Positions 15,451 to 24,240 of a stretch of DNA of 41,052 nucleotides are shown here, piece by piece. The position numbers were made by a program, and so were the translations under genes. The stretch comes from Oscillospiraceae bacterium (GTDB taxonomy: Bacteria > Bacillota > Clostridia > Oscillospirales > JAAYXM01). The stretch is taken from positions 1 to 41,052 of the forward strand of contig JAFQSU010000083.1 in assembly GCA_017409405.1 (NCBI GenBank), in the 5' to 3' direction. Each line of letters begins with the position of its first letter. The stretch's first letter is position 1. The notes beneath the pieces were generated by a model, which worked only from the letters and a program-made list of their open reading frames with translations, had not been told where the DNA came from and ran no database searches.

Positions 15451-16257
15451 ATGAATGGCATATATAAATTTGAACGTAACTTTCTCGGAAACAACAGTAT
15501 TGTAATTAAAAAGAAAACCGTGCATACATCATTTAAAAACCATTGGCATAACTACTATGAAATAATGTATTACAGCGGATGCACGGGAAGGTGCATATTA
15601 AACGGAAATGAATGGTCAATAGATGGGGCTTGCCTCTTTTTTTTGACCCCAACGGATTTTCATAGAATTGAGACCGATGACAACAAAAACGCATATTCAA
15701 TAAATATTTCATTTACCGAAAACGCAGCAGATAATGCTCTTCTCGGCTTGATTGGGAGAACTCCGCAGGTTGTTCAAAGCGTTCCGGACAGTGTTTCGTC
15801 GCTTATATCAGATATGCATGGAGTTTTTGAGGGAAGAACGACCTTTCGTGAGAAGCGTCTCTATCATATGTTGAATATTCTGCTCATGGACATATATACC
15901 TACGGCGAACGTGACATCAGAAAAACACCGGAAATACATCCGATTATAAATGATGCGATAATGTACCTTGTTACGAGTGAAAAGAGAGATTTCACTCTTG
16001 CCGAACTTTCGAAAAGGTACAATCTCTCGGAAAGCTATTTTTCGCATCTGTTTCATCACCAGACAGGTGTAACTGTTAAGCGATACATAAACGAGCTCAA
16101 AATCGAATACGCAAAACGTCTGCTTGAAGATAGTGCGATGTCAATTCTTGATATTTGCTATGAAGCAGGGTTTAACACAACTTCGCACTTTATACGAGTG
16201 TTTAAATCCGCCACAGGAAAAACACCGTCCGAATATCGTTCTGAGTTCAGAAAGTAA
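15451..16257 (+). CDS. AraC-family transcriptional regulator
   Basis: The 268-aa protein has an N-terminal cupin sensing domain (HTSFKNHWHNYYEIMYYSGC, about residues 25-44, the usual H-x-H-x-x-x-E metal/sugar pocket pattern). The C-terminal AraC DNA-binding domain covers about 165-268, with LSESYFSHLFHHQTGVTVKR as the first helix-turn-helix and ICYEAGFNTTSHFIRVFKSA as the second. It is divergent from manA with 131 bases between, so manA is a likely target. A strong bidirectional terminator separates it from the next AraC gene, which faces it. Confidence 0.9.
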   Translation: MNGIYKFERNFLGNNSIVIKKKTVHTSFKNHWHNYYEIMYYSGCTGRCILNGNEWSIDGACLFFLTPTDFHRIETDDNKNAYSINISFTENAADNALLGLIGRTPQVVQSVPDSVSSLISDMHGVFEGRTTFREKRLYHMLNILLMDIYTYGERDIRKTPEIHPIINDAIMYLVTSEKRDFTLAELSKRYNLSESYFSHLFHHQTGVTVKRYINELKIEYAKRLLEDSAMSILDICYEAGFNTTSHFIRVFKSATGKTPSEYRSEFRK

Positions 16258-16280
16258 AAGAAACATACCCATATAGCAAC

Positions 16281-16312
16281 TAAGCAGGCGGTTTGACTAA
16301 ACCGCCTGCTTA
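16281..16312. terminator. Bidirectional intrinsic terminator
   Basis: Perfect 14-base arms TAAGCAGGCGGTTT and AAACCGCCTGCTTA enclose a 4-base loop, with AAAATTTT following. It lies between two convergent AraC genes ending at 16257 and 16325. Confidence 0.85.
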
Positions 16313-16324
16313 AAATTTTCACAG

Positions 16325-17167
16325 TCACTGCATGTGTTCTTTTCTCAGCTGTGACGGGGACATGCCGAAATGTTTGCGAAAACAGTTTGAAAAATACTGT
16401 TCATCCGAAAATCCGCAGATATCAGAAATACGGTTTATTTCATGCTTCGTTTCATACAGAAGAAGCTTGGCATAATTTAACCGTAAATCCTTTATATACG
16501 ACATAACAGTAGAGCCTGTTACACTTTTGAATTTACGGCAGAAATACACTTCCGAATATCCGAATCTGTTGCTGAGTGCTGAAGTGGTTATATTTTCACA
16601 GAAGTGTTTGTCGATATACTCGAGAACCTCCTTGAATCTGCTGTCAATAAGGCTTGTCATGCTCTCCCTGCTCAGGCATTTACGGTAAAAATGACCGAGG
16701 AGAGAGTAGACTAAGCTTATAGAAATCAGTACATCCGCAGCATCCTGAGAATCAGCGATGGCGCGGAGTGAGTCGAAAATGTTGATTATATCCCGGTCAT
16801 CGGTCAGATTGATAAATGAAACCTCATGCTCCGGGATTTTTTTTAAAAACATCGGAGTGGCAGGAGTGTTGTTATAAAAGCTACCTATGTCAAACATTAT
16901 GCAATCGTAAAATACGCCTTGCTCATGCGCAAAGGCGTGGTGCGCCTGTCGCGGATTTATAATGACAAGCTGCCCCGGCTTAGCTGTGACACGCTTATCG
17001 CCAAAGTTTATATCCATTGCACCTTCATACACGCGCAAAAGCTCCATTCTTTCGTGCCAATGCATAGGAAAGCACTCCTCACCGGGTGTTTTTCGTCTGT
17101 CGGGGAGAAGTCTTATCATGTTTCGGTTGAAAGTGGGTATAACTATCTCTTTTTCCATAATATTCAT
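16325..17167 (-). CDS. AraC-family transcriptional regulator
   Basis: I start it at the ATG at 17167, about 7 bases after AGAGGT; a GTG codon at 17176 would overlap that ribosome site. The 280-aa product has an N-terminal cupin domain (CFPMHWHERMELLRVYEGAM, and PGQLVIINPRQAHHAFAHE) and a C-terminal AraC domain. The latter reads SNRFGYSEVYFCRKFKSVTG in the first helix-turn-helix and ISDICGFSDEQYFSNCFRKH in the second. It is divergent from the isomerase/oxidoreductase operon at 17334-19102, its probable target, across a 166-base intergenic region. No clear promoter pair was seen there. Confidence 0.9.
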   Translation of the reverse strand: MNIMEKEIVIPTFNRNMIRLLPDRRKTPGEECFPMHWHERMELLRVYEGAMDINFGDKRVTAKPGQLVIINPRQAHHAFAHEQGVFYDCIMFDIGSFYNNTPATPMFLKKIPEHEVSFINLTDDRDIINIFDSLRAIADSQDAADVLISISLVYSLLGHFYRKCLSRESMTSLIDSRFKEVLEYIDKHFCENITTSALSNRFGYSEVYFCRKFKSVTGSTVMSYIKDLRLNYAKLLLYETKHEINRISDICGFSDEQYFSNCFRKHFGMSPSQLRKEHMQ

Positions 17168-17333
17168 GCTATACACCTCTGCCGTGTTGGTACAGGTACA
17201 TTATATATGCGCTTTTGATATGTGTCAATGCTACGAAATGTAATAGGTTAAAATTTTACAAGTTCTGGTGAAAATATCCACTGTTATAAGCTTTTTTACT
17301 GTGATAAAATCAAATAAAGAACGGAGGATTGTT

Positions 17334-18209
17334 ATGAAAATAGGAACAATGATAAAGTGCAACAGCAGCGGACAGAGCAACGTGACTATTGATGATATTG
17401 AACGCAAATTCCGTGAGCTTTCAGAAAACGGCTTTGATAACTGCCAGTTTTGCAGCTGGCTTCCGTCTGTCTGGACTGATGAGAACGCGGAGAAGATAAA
17501 CGGATTTGTGAAAAAATACGGCGTTGAGATTTCCGCATTCTGGTGCGGCTGGGAAGGACCGAACACATGGAACTTCTACGACGGGCAGTATACGCTCGGT
17601 CTTGTCGCTCCTGAGTACCGTGCAATGAGAGTTAAAAACCTCTGCGACGGAGCGGATTTTGCAAAAAAGCTCGGAGTGACGGATGTTGTAACCCACATGG
17701 GCTTTATTCCGGAAAATCCAAACGACTCTAATTTTATGCCGATGTGCATTGCCATTCGCACGGTTGCAAAGCATCTTGAAGCAAACGGGCAGAATCTGCT
17801 TTTTGAAACGGGGCAGGAGACCCCGGTTACAATGCTGCGTTGCTTTGAAACTGTTGGGTGCGACAACCTTTTCGTAAATCTCGACACCGCAAACCTCATC
17901 CTTTACGGCAAGGCAAATCCGGTAGATTCGCTTGATGTTTACGGCAAATACGTCCGAGGTATCCACGCAAAGGACGGGCATTATCCGACAAACGGGCATG
18001 ATCTCGGTCGTGAGGTGAAGATAGGCGAGGGAAGGGTTGATTTCAAAGCACTGTTTATCCGCCTTCATGAGCTCGGCTATGACGGTTGTGTAACCATAGA
18101 GCGTGAGGTAAGCTCCGCAGCAGAGGAAAATCGTGATGTTTTGGAAGCGAGAGATTATCTTAGAAAAATTATTGATGAAGTTTACGGAGGCAGAAAATGC
18201 TTAAAGTAG
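17334..18209 (+). CDS. Sugar phosphate isomerase/epimerase (xylose-isomerase-like TIM barrel), 291 aa
   Basis: I start it at 17334 behind a CGGAGGA ribosome site; an in-frame upstream ATG at 17268 has none. The protein belongs to the AP-endonuclease-2/xylose isomerase-like TIM-barrel family. The four metal ligands expected for that family are present: E158 (LFETGQE), D184 (VNLDTAN), H211 (GIHAKDGHYP) and E256 (VTIERE). These enzymes epimerise or isomerise sugars and sugar acids. The next gene overlaps its end by 13 bases, so the two are translationally coupled and likely act in one pathway, with the dehydrogenase making or using a keto-sugar. The exact substrate is unknown. Confidence 0.85.
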   Translation: MKIGTMIKCNSSGQSNVTIDDIERKFRELSENGFDNCQFCSWLPSVWTDENAEKINGFVKKYGVEISAFWCGWEGPNTWNFYDGQYTLGLVAPEYRAMRVKNLCDGADFAKKLGVTDVVTHMGFIPENPNDSNFMPMCIAIRTVAKHLEANGQNLLFETGQETPVTMLRCFETVGCDNLFVNLDTANLILYGKANPVDSLDVYGKYVRGIHAKDGHYPTNGHDLGREVKIGEGRVDFKALFIRLHELGYDGCVTIEREVSSAAEENRDVLEARDYLRKIIDEVYGGRKCLK

Positions 18210-19102
18210 CAATTGCAGGTCTGGGTGTTATGGGACAGACCCACGAAAGTGCGTGGAAAAATGTATCTGATGCAGAGGTAACGGCTGTTTTTGATGCTGT
18301 ACCGGAATTGCTTGAAAAGTATTCATACGCCAACGCATATACGGATTTTGATAAAATGCTCGAAAAAGAGGAGCTTGATATAATCGACATCTGCCTGCCC
18401 ACAACAGCGCATACCGATTTTTCTCTTCGTGCTATGAAAAAAGGGATAAATGTAATCTGCGAAAAACCGATTTCTTTAAACCGTGAGGATGTAAGCCTTC
18501 TCTATGAAACGGCGGAGAAAAACAATGTCAAATTCATGGTCGCACAGTGCGTCCGTTTTACAAGTCCTTACGAAATATTTAAGAAGATATATGAAACAAA
18601 ACGGTTCGGAACTCTTCTTTCCGGCGAAATGCGCCGTCTCGGAAAGGTTCCCGGCAGACGGTGGATGCTTGACCCGAAGCTTTCCGGTGGCGTCACCTGT
18701 GATTTGCATATCCACGACGCAGACGCGATTTTATATATTTTCGGGAAACCGGAAAAGGTACATTCCTTCCGTTCTCAGCGCAAGGAGCAGGACTATGTCC
18801 ATGCAGTTTACGAATACGCCGATTTTTCGATAAATGCATCTGCTGCATGGTATGCCGCACCGTATGAGTTCACCTATGGCTTTACGTTCCAGTTTGAGCG
18901 CGCGGTTGTCGCACTGGAAAACGGAAAGTTTAACGTGTTCACCGATGAAAAGCTCGGTGAGGACGAATATATCCCGGACGGCTTGAATCCGTATGAAAAA
19001 GAGCTTTCATATTTTGTTGACTGCGTTATAAACAATGCCTCATGTGATAAGGTAAAGCCGCAGGAACTTGAAACGGTGCTTGATATTGTGAAGCAGCTTT
19101 AA
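18197..19102 (+). CDS. Gfo/Idh/MocA-family NAD(P)-dependent oxidoreductase, 301 aa
   Basis: The N-terminal Rossmann fold is canonical: VAIAGLGVMGQTH (dinucleotide loop at 8-13) and the family EKP motif at 89-91 (VICEKPISLN). The catalytic region GGVTCDLHIHDAD lies at 164-176, with the conserved aspartate and histidines. The substrate is probably a sugar, sugar acid or inositol. The start overlaps the isomerase gene and has GGAGG 7 bases upstream. Its stop is 2 bases from the end of the AraC gene on the other strand, with no terminator hairpin between them. Confidence 0.9.
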   Translation: MLKVAIAGLGVMGQTHESAWKNVSDAEVTAVFDAVPELLEKYSYANAYTDFDKMLEKEELDIIDICLPTTAHTDFSLRAMKKGINVICEKPISLNREDVSLLYETAEKNNVKFMVAQCVRFTSPYEIFKKIYETKRFGTLLSGEMRRLGKVPGRRWMLDPKLSGGVTCDLHIHDADAILYIFGKPEKVHSFRSQRKEQDYVHAVYEYADFSINASAAWYAAPYEFTYGFTFQFERAVVALENGKFNVFTDEKLGEDEYIPDGLNPYEKELSYFVDCVINNASCDKVKPQELETVLDIVKQL

Positions 19103-19104
19103 GT

Positions 19105-19956
19105 TTATTGCTTGCCTGCTGCTGACTTCCGGTATTCCTTTATTGTCATACCGTATTTTTTCTTAAAGGCTTTCATGAAATAATGCTCATCGCGAAAACC
19201 GACAGCACGGCACAGCTCACTGACAGTGTAATTGTTCTTGCGCAGAAGCTCGGATGCTGCGCAGAGTCGGGTGTCCGAAAGATATGCCACAGGTGTCATA
19301 CCGACATATTCGCGGAAAAGCCGGCTTAAATGCTGTGGGCTTATAAAAAGCATCTTTGAAATATCAACTGCGGAGAAGTTCTCGTGGCTGCAATTTAGCT
19401 TTATCAGCCTTTTTGCATTCTCTATCAGCTCACTGTATGAGGCGTCAAAGGTATGAGATATCGCATTATTATCGTGTTCCAATGCGATAATCTTCATCAC
19501 AACCGAAAGCACTGTATAGTATAGTGTGGTGTTTGTTGACTCTATAGAAGAAAACAGCTCATCAAAAAGTGCAGTTATTTCTTCTGATTGCTTTGCCGGT
19601 TTAACGGGTAGCTCGGCATCAAGTCCGAGTTTTTTACCGACATCAAATTTTGACTCTTCGTTAAAATTTACCCAATAATACTGCCACGGGTTCTCTTCGT
19701 CCGGATAATACATGATCGCTTCATTTTTCGGTATAAAGAAGAAATCTCCCGGACCGATGTCATACTCCTTTTTGCGGATGAAGAGCTTTCCTCTTCCGCT
19801 TCTGACATAATGAAGCGAATCCCATGAGTATACTCTGAAAGAATTCCATCCTTCTACATAGTGGAAATCGTTATAGCCTATCATTCTTAAGCAGAAAATA
19901 TCATCTGTACCACTGCGGAAACGTATCTCTCTTTTTGGACTTGTCGGCTCTGCCAT
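19105..19956 (-). CDS. AraC-family transcriptional regulator
   Basis: The 283-aa protein has an N-terminal cupin-type half (VRSGRGKLFIRKKEYDIGPG, then DFFFIPKNEAIMYYPDEENP and WQYYWVNF). That sequence is typical of sugar-sensing AraC proteins of Firmicutes glycan loci. The C-terminal domain has DISKMLFISPQHLSRLFREY and ELCRAVGFRDEHYFMKAFKK. AAGGAGG lies 8 bases before the ATG. It is divergent from the GH109-like gene at 20113, the first gene of set 2, and is the best candidate regulator of that set. Confidence 0.9.
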   Translation of the reverse strand: MAEPTSPKREIRFRSGTDDIFCLRMIGYNDFHYVEGWNSFRVYSWDSLHYVRSGRGKLFIRKKEYDIGPGDFFFIPKNEAIMYYPDEENPWQYYWVNFNEESKFDVGKKLGLDAELPVKPAKQSEEITALFDELFSSIESTNTTLYYTVLSVVMKIIALEHDNNAISHTFDASYSELIENAKRLIKLNCSHENFSAVDISKMLFISPQHLSRLFREYVGMTPVAYLSDTRLCAASELLRKNNYTVSELCRAVGFRDEHYFMKAFKKKYGMTIKEYRKSAAGKQ

Positions 19957-20079
19957 GTCTTTCGCCTCCTTTTTCTTTATCTTACCATATCAAGAAATAA
20001 ATTACAATGTGATGTTCAAAAAAGACACAAAACGAAACAAAAATTCCATTTTATTATATGATTTGATGTGATATCATTC

Positions 20080-20088
20080 TGTTATAAT
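20080..20088 (+). promoter_or_regulatory. Extended -10 promoter element upstream of 20113
   Basis: TGTTATAAT is a consensus extended -10 box. It is 24 bases before the ATG, and AAAGGAAAT is the ribosome site. No good -35 sits at 17 bases. The palindrome TGATATCA lies just upstream and could be part of an operator. Confidence 0.55.
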
Positions 20089-20112
20089 GGTTTATATTGA
20101 AAGGAAATACCT

Positions 20113-21336
20113 ATGAAGAACATTCGTTTTGCAGTCTGCGGAGCCGGACGGCGCGGAATGATGCTTACGCGCGACATCCTCGTTTCACTTCCGGGTGTTG
20201 AGGTTTGTGCGGTGACAGACCCGTATGCCGATAAAGCTGAAGAGCTTGCAGATACAGTAAAAGAAAAAACAGGCTCACGCCCGAAGGTTTATGCAGGCCA
20301 TGAAGAGCTTTTCGATGCTGAAAAGCCTGATGCCGTTCTGGTCGCTACAAGCTGGGACGCTCATGTTCCGGTTGCAATAAGCGCGATGGAGCGGGGGGTT
20401 GCAGTTGCACTTGAGGTTGGTGCGGTATATAACGAAAGAGAATGCCGCGATCTGATTGATACATATGAGAGAACAAAAACACCGTTCATGCTTCTGGAAA
20501 ACTGCTGCTTCGGTAAGGAAGAGCTTCTCGCAACGGCAATGGCGCGTGACGGTCTTTTCGGCGAAATCGTTTATTGCCACGGCGCATATATGCACGACCT
20601 TCGTGACCAGGTGGCTTACGGAGAAAAAGAGCGCCATTATCGCAACGGTGAATATTCAAATTACTGCCGCGATAATTACCCGACGCATGACCTCGGCCCC
20701 ATTGCAAAGCTTATCGGTATCAACCGCGGAAACCGTATGGTGTCGCTCTCAAGCCGCGCATCAAAGGCAAGGGGCATAAATGAGTTTGCAAAAACTAAAG
20801 ATGACCTTGCTGAGATGGTGACACGTGAGTTTCGACAGGGCGATGTTGTTGAAACTATCATCACCTGCGAAAACGGCGAGCTTATAAGCCTTCGCCTTGA
20901 TACCACGCTTCCGGCATATTACTCCCGTGAGTTCACTGTAAGAGGAACAAAGGGACTGTATAAGCAGGATATCAATTTTGCGGCGTTCGACGGCGACGAA
21001 ATGGACCACGGCGGCAGAATTGAATATATGATAAAAGAAGTTAATAATGCAACAAAGTACCATGACAAATATCTGCCGGAGATGTGGAAGAATATCACGC
21101 CCGAGATGATAGAGTCCGGTCACGGCGGTATGGATATCTTCGAGTTTGAAGCTTTCTGTGACTGCCTGCGAACCGGCAAGGAAATGCCGATAGACGTATA
21201 CGACGCCGCGGCATGGATGAGCATAGCTTATCTTACCGAACAGTCAATAGCACAGGGTGGTGCATCGGTAGAAATCCCCGACTTTACAAACGGTGCATAT
21301 AAAACCCGTCCGCTAAAGGATGTTATTGAGCTTTAG
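20113..21336 (+). CDS. Gfo/Idh/MocA-family protein resembling GH109 NAD-dependent glycosidases, 407 aa
   Basis: The N-terminus has a Rossmann loop FAVCGAGRRGMM (residues 6-17). The usual EKP is replaced by ALEVGAVYN (about 99-107). Residues 188-205 read NYPTHDLGPIAKLIGINR and continue GNRM. This is close to the YPTHGLGPVA...INRGDR signature I recall from GH109 enzymes, which hydrolyse alpha-N-acetylgalactosaminides by a transient NAD-dependent oxidation. Its length (407 aa) also fits GH109 better than plain oxidoreductases (about 300-350 aa). No signal peptide is present, so it would act on imported oligosaccharides. It stands at the head of set 2. A dehydrogenase function remains possible. 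Confidence 0.8.
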   Translation: MKNIRFAVCGAGRRGMMLTRDILVSLPGVEVCAVTDPYADKAEELADTVKEKTGSRPKVYAGHEELFDAEKPDAVLVATSWDAHVPVAISAMERGVAVALEVGAVYNERECRDLIDTYERTKTPFMLLENCCFGKEELLATAMARDGLFGEIVYCHGAYMHDLRDQVAYGEKERHYRNGEYSNYCRDNYPTHDLGPIAKLIGINRGNRMVSLSSRASKARGINEFAKTKDDLAEMVTREFRQGDVVETIITCENGELISLRLDTTLPAYYSREFTVRGTKGLYKQDINFAAFDGDEMDHGGRIEYMIKEVNNATKYHDKYLPEMWKNITPEMIESGHGGMDIFEFEAFCDCLRTGKEMPIDVYDAAAWMSIAYLTEQSIAQGGASVEIPDFTNGAYKTRPLKDVIEL

Positions 21337-21367
21337 GAGAGATTGGCACACCCTGAGCGACAACGCT

Positions 21368-21397
21368 GTCATCATGAGCCTGTCGAAGGATTCCCCC
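21368..21397. repeat. Dispersed intergenic repeat (CTGAGCNTGTCGAAGGAT type), copy 2
   Basis: GTCATCATGAGCCTGTCGAA continues GGATTCCCC. This is a variant of the TCATNCTGAG...TCGAAG family seen at 1511-1557 and 25914-25952. It lies about 80 bases upstream of the 916-aa secreted protein gene. Confidence 0.55.
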
Positions 21398-21474
21398 TCG
21401 GGTGCGGCACACAAAAAATCATGCAGAAATGCATTTTAATATAAATAAAAACAAAAACAGGAGGAACAAACAAA

Positions 21475-24225
21475 ATGAAAAGATTTATTTCACTTATCCT
21501 CGCAATCATTATGGTAGCTGCCATGGTGCCCGGTATGGCACTCGCAGCGGTAGAACCCGCCCCGATAGAGTATAATATTACCCTTGACGCTCTCACTGAT
21601 GTAGCAAGAACAACATATGCAACTTCGGTAGCTTATAATAAGCTTTCATATGTAAGCTGGCTTACAAAGAATAACAGTGGCGTTGAAGGTGCACTGCTCG
21701 ACCCGGATAAAACTGAGGCTTATGAGCTTCACAGTAGAGAAAGTGGTTCGGTTATGAGCGGCATTGAGTTGAAAGATTACGGCCTCAATCCTACTTTGAT
21801 TGTTGCAACCAATATGGAAGAAAAAATCAGCTCAGTAGATAAAATCACCGCTTATAATAATTTTAACTTTTATATCAAAATTAAGGTTCCGACTTCGGGA
21901 ACTTACGCAATTTCTCTTGCAAACAATGCTGCCATTGGAAAATTTTCTGATATTTATAAAAATTCCGCAAAAAACGAGCTTACAAAAGCGGCAATAACTG
22001 ATGTATATCTCAGTAAGGTTAAAGAAGAGCATCTTGCATCTTCGAGTGCTGCCGGCATAGGTAACTACAAGTCTGAGCTAAATGCAATCGTCGCCGACAG
22101 CAGCAAATATCTTGGAAGGTACGACTCACGCATACTTGGTGAAGAACAGAAATTTGCAACGAACGGTCAGTACCTTGAAGCAGGAGAGTACTTCCTTGTA
22201 TTTAATGTTAATGAGACTACAACAAAGCTTCATACAGATTATTATTACAGATCATATGACGCTGATGCTACGAACCCTGCAAAAACCTATATCTATCTTC
22301 AGTTCAATCTCTCGGATATAACGCTCACTCCAATCCTTCCGGCGAGAACGCATGAATATGTTATAGCTCGCGAAGCATTAACGGACGGTAATAATACAAA
22401 AGATCACGGCGATAGTGATTACTGGAAGGTAAGCTGGATTCCAAAGGATACTAACACTGCGGCATTGCTTGATCTTAATAAGACCGATGCATACGAGTTG
22501 AGTGCACGTATCGGTTCAATGAGGGATAATTCTTCAAGGCTGGGTGTTAATGCGTATTATTCACAGTTCTTGGTAAACAACTGGGTTGTTACGGCTGTTG
22601 AAAAATACGCAACTGATGCAGATGCTTGGGCGGCTGCACGAGAGACAAAAAGTACATATCCTAACTATACAAATGGAAATATCCAGTACGGTATAAGGCT
22701 GAAGGTAGAAAGACCGGGCACATATACACTCTCTCTCAAGAGCCTGCCTCTGTCAGATATCAGAGACAATTACTCAAAGTTATTTTCTACTACAAGTGAA
22801 TTTACAGCCGGCGCGGTTACAAAGGTATACTTTGCGAAGGCTGCGGCAGATACTACAAGCAAACAAAACAGTCGCACACAGGAAAACGCTGCTCTCAATA
22901 ATTCTGAATACAGTTCGAAGTATATAGGACTCTATGATTCGAGAATAGAAGAAACACAGGAGTACGGAGATACGGAAATTACCATTCCGGAAGCAGGTGA
23001 GTATTATGTCATATTCAAAGCAGATGAAGACTGCTCGGATGCTTCAAAGGGCGGAAACTCTCGCATGTATGAAAAGCTTTCCTTGAGTCAGACAACTGAA
23101 AACGACGTAACAACTTATAAATATACCGCTCAGGAATTCCAGCTCTTTGTCCTCTCTAATATCACCCTCACTCCCGTTGAAGAAGCTCCGGCTGAGTCCG
23201 AAGAAGAGACAGCCATGAAGGAAGCTCCGGCTGAAGAGGTGGAAGAAGACCTTTCAGAAACGGCAGATGTAAAGGTTGTCGGCATAAATGCAGAAGATGC
23301 TGCTGACACAGGTCTTTCCGGCGCGGTACAGAACATATCTGCAAACCGCGGAGAAACCGCAGAAGTAACGGCAAAAGAAGTCCCGGGCTATGAGTTCCTT
23401 TACTGGGGCAAGGGTCTCGGAACAGAACACAGCATAGTTTCAACCGACCCGACATACACGGTAAAGGCTACCTCGGGCGGCACATGGCTTTATGCATACT
23501 ATAAGAAGACAGATTCAACAGCTGTTTCAGTTCTCTTCCTCGACTCAAACGGCGATGAAATCACAAAGAGTATGGTAGCAAGCGACAGCGCACTCGCAGC
23601 ACCGTCAGCACCGTCTGCACCGGGTGCACCCCAGTTCCTCGGCTGGAAGATGCCGGGCGATGAAAAGACCTACTCGGCAGAAGAGGTTGCAGAGCTCACA
23701 GCAACGGGCGACAAGATGGTATTCGTCGCACAGTTTGCTCCGGCAGAAGAAAAGGCAGATATCACAGTAACAGAAAACGGCACTCCGCATGCGAAAAATT
23801 ACTACTACGGCGAACCTGTTTCGGTAACAGCAGAGGCAACGTCCGGCACAAAGAACTTTGCATACTGGAAGAAGGGCGACGAGGTAGTAAGCTTTGATAG
23901 AAACTATACATTCAGAGCATGGGAGTCCTGCTCACTCACAGCAGTATACCTCGACACGGTTCCCGATGCAGGTACACTCCGCAAGATAATCATCAAGGGT
24001 AATGTTGCAGAGTTCATCGGACTTGACACAGGCGTTGCAGAAAAGGGAATTATCTTCAGAGATACCGATGCAACAGCGGTAACACTCGGCAACGCAACAC
24101 ACAAGATTGCAATGACAACCACAGGAAACCACCTCTCCTTCAACAATGACCTTACAGGCAACGGTGCAACAAACTTCATGGGATATGCAATCCTCACAAA
24201 CGGCAACGTAATTTACGATAAGTAA
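21475..24225 (+). CDS. Secreted modular protein (type B modules, repeat tail), 916 aa
   Basis: A signal peptide (MKRFISLILAIIMVAAMVPG, then MALAAVEP) follows ACAGGAGG. Two type B modules (about residues 30-285 and 290-562) match those of the 3607-aa lyase, for example VSWL followed by LD-KT-AYEL and KVYFAKA motifs. The tail has a Glu/Ala-rich linker (565-590), InlB-like repeat units (about 595-830, SGGTWLYAYYKK, CSLTAVYLD), and a final unit (836-916, AEKGIIFRDTD...MGYAILTNGNVIYD). This is the same order as in the 875-aa protein of set 1. There is no enzyme and no wall anchor. Codon choice shifts near position 23160 from AAT/TAT/GAT-rich to AAC/TAC/GAC-rich, suggesting that the two halves have different histories. 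A glycan-binding accessory role is inferred. Confidence 0.8.
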   Translation: MKRFISLILAIIMVAAMVPGMALAAVEPAPIEYNITLDALTDVARTTYATSVAYNKLSYVSWLTKNNSGVEGALLDPDKTEAYELHSRESGSVMSGIELKDYGLNPTLIVATNMEEKISSVDKITAYNNFNFYIKIKVPTSGTYAISLANNAAIGKFSDIYKNSAKNELTKAAITDVYLSKVKEEHLASSSAAGIGNYKSELNAIVADSSKYLGRYDSRILGEEQKFATNGQYLEAGEYFLVFNVNETTTKLHTDYYYRSYDADATNPAKTYIYLQFNLSDITLTPILPARTHEYVIAREALTDGNNTKDHGDSDYWKVSWIPKDTNTAALLDLNKTDAYELSARIGSMRDNSSRLGVNAYYSQFLVNNWVVTAVEKYATDADAWAAARETKSTYPNYTNGNIQYGIRLKVERPGTYTLSLKSLPLSDIRDNYSKLFSTTSEFTAGAVTKVYFAKAAADTTSKQNSRTQENAALNNSEYSSKYIGLYDSRIEETQEYGDTEITIPEAGEYYVIFKADEDCSDASKGGNSRMYEKLSLSQTTENDVTTYKYTAQEFQLFVLSNITLTPVEEAPAESEEETAMKEAPAEEVEEDLSETADVKVVGINAEDAADTGLSGAVQNISANRGETAEVTAKEVPGYEFLYWGKGLGTEHSIVSTDPTYTVKATSGGTWLYAYYKKTDSTAVSVLFLDSNGDEITKSMVASDSALAAPSAPSAPGAPQFLGWKMPGDEKTYSAEEVAELTATGDKMVFVAQFAPAEEKADITVTENGTPHAKNYYYGEPVSVTAEATSGTKNFAYWKKGDEVVSFDRNYTFRAWESCSLTAVYLDTVPDAGTLRKIIIKGNVAEFIGLDTGVAEKGIIFRDTDATAVTLGNATHKIAMTTTGNHLSFNNDLTGNGATNFMGYAILTNGNVIYDK

Positions 24226-24240
24226 TGGGAGGAAAAACAA

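Noticed and set aside
17268-17333. Upstream ATG of the isomerase gene as true start
   Set aside because: No ribosome site precedes it, and the added 22 residues do not fit the first beta strand of the family, which begins with MKIGTMI.
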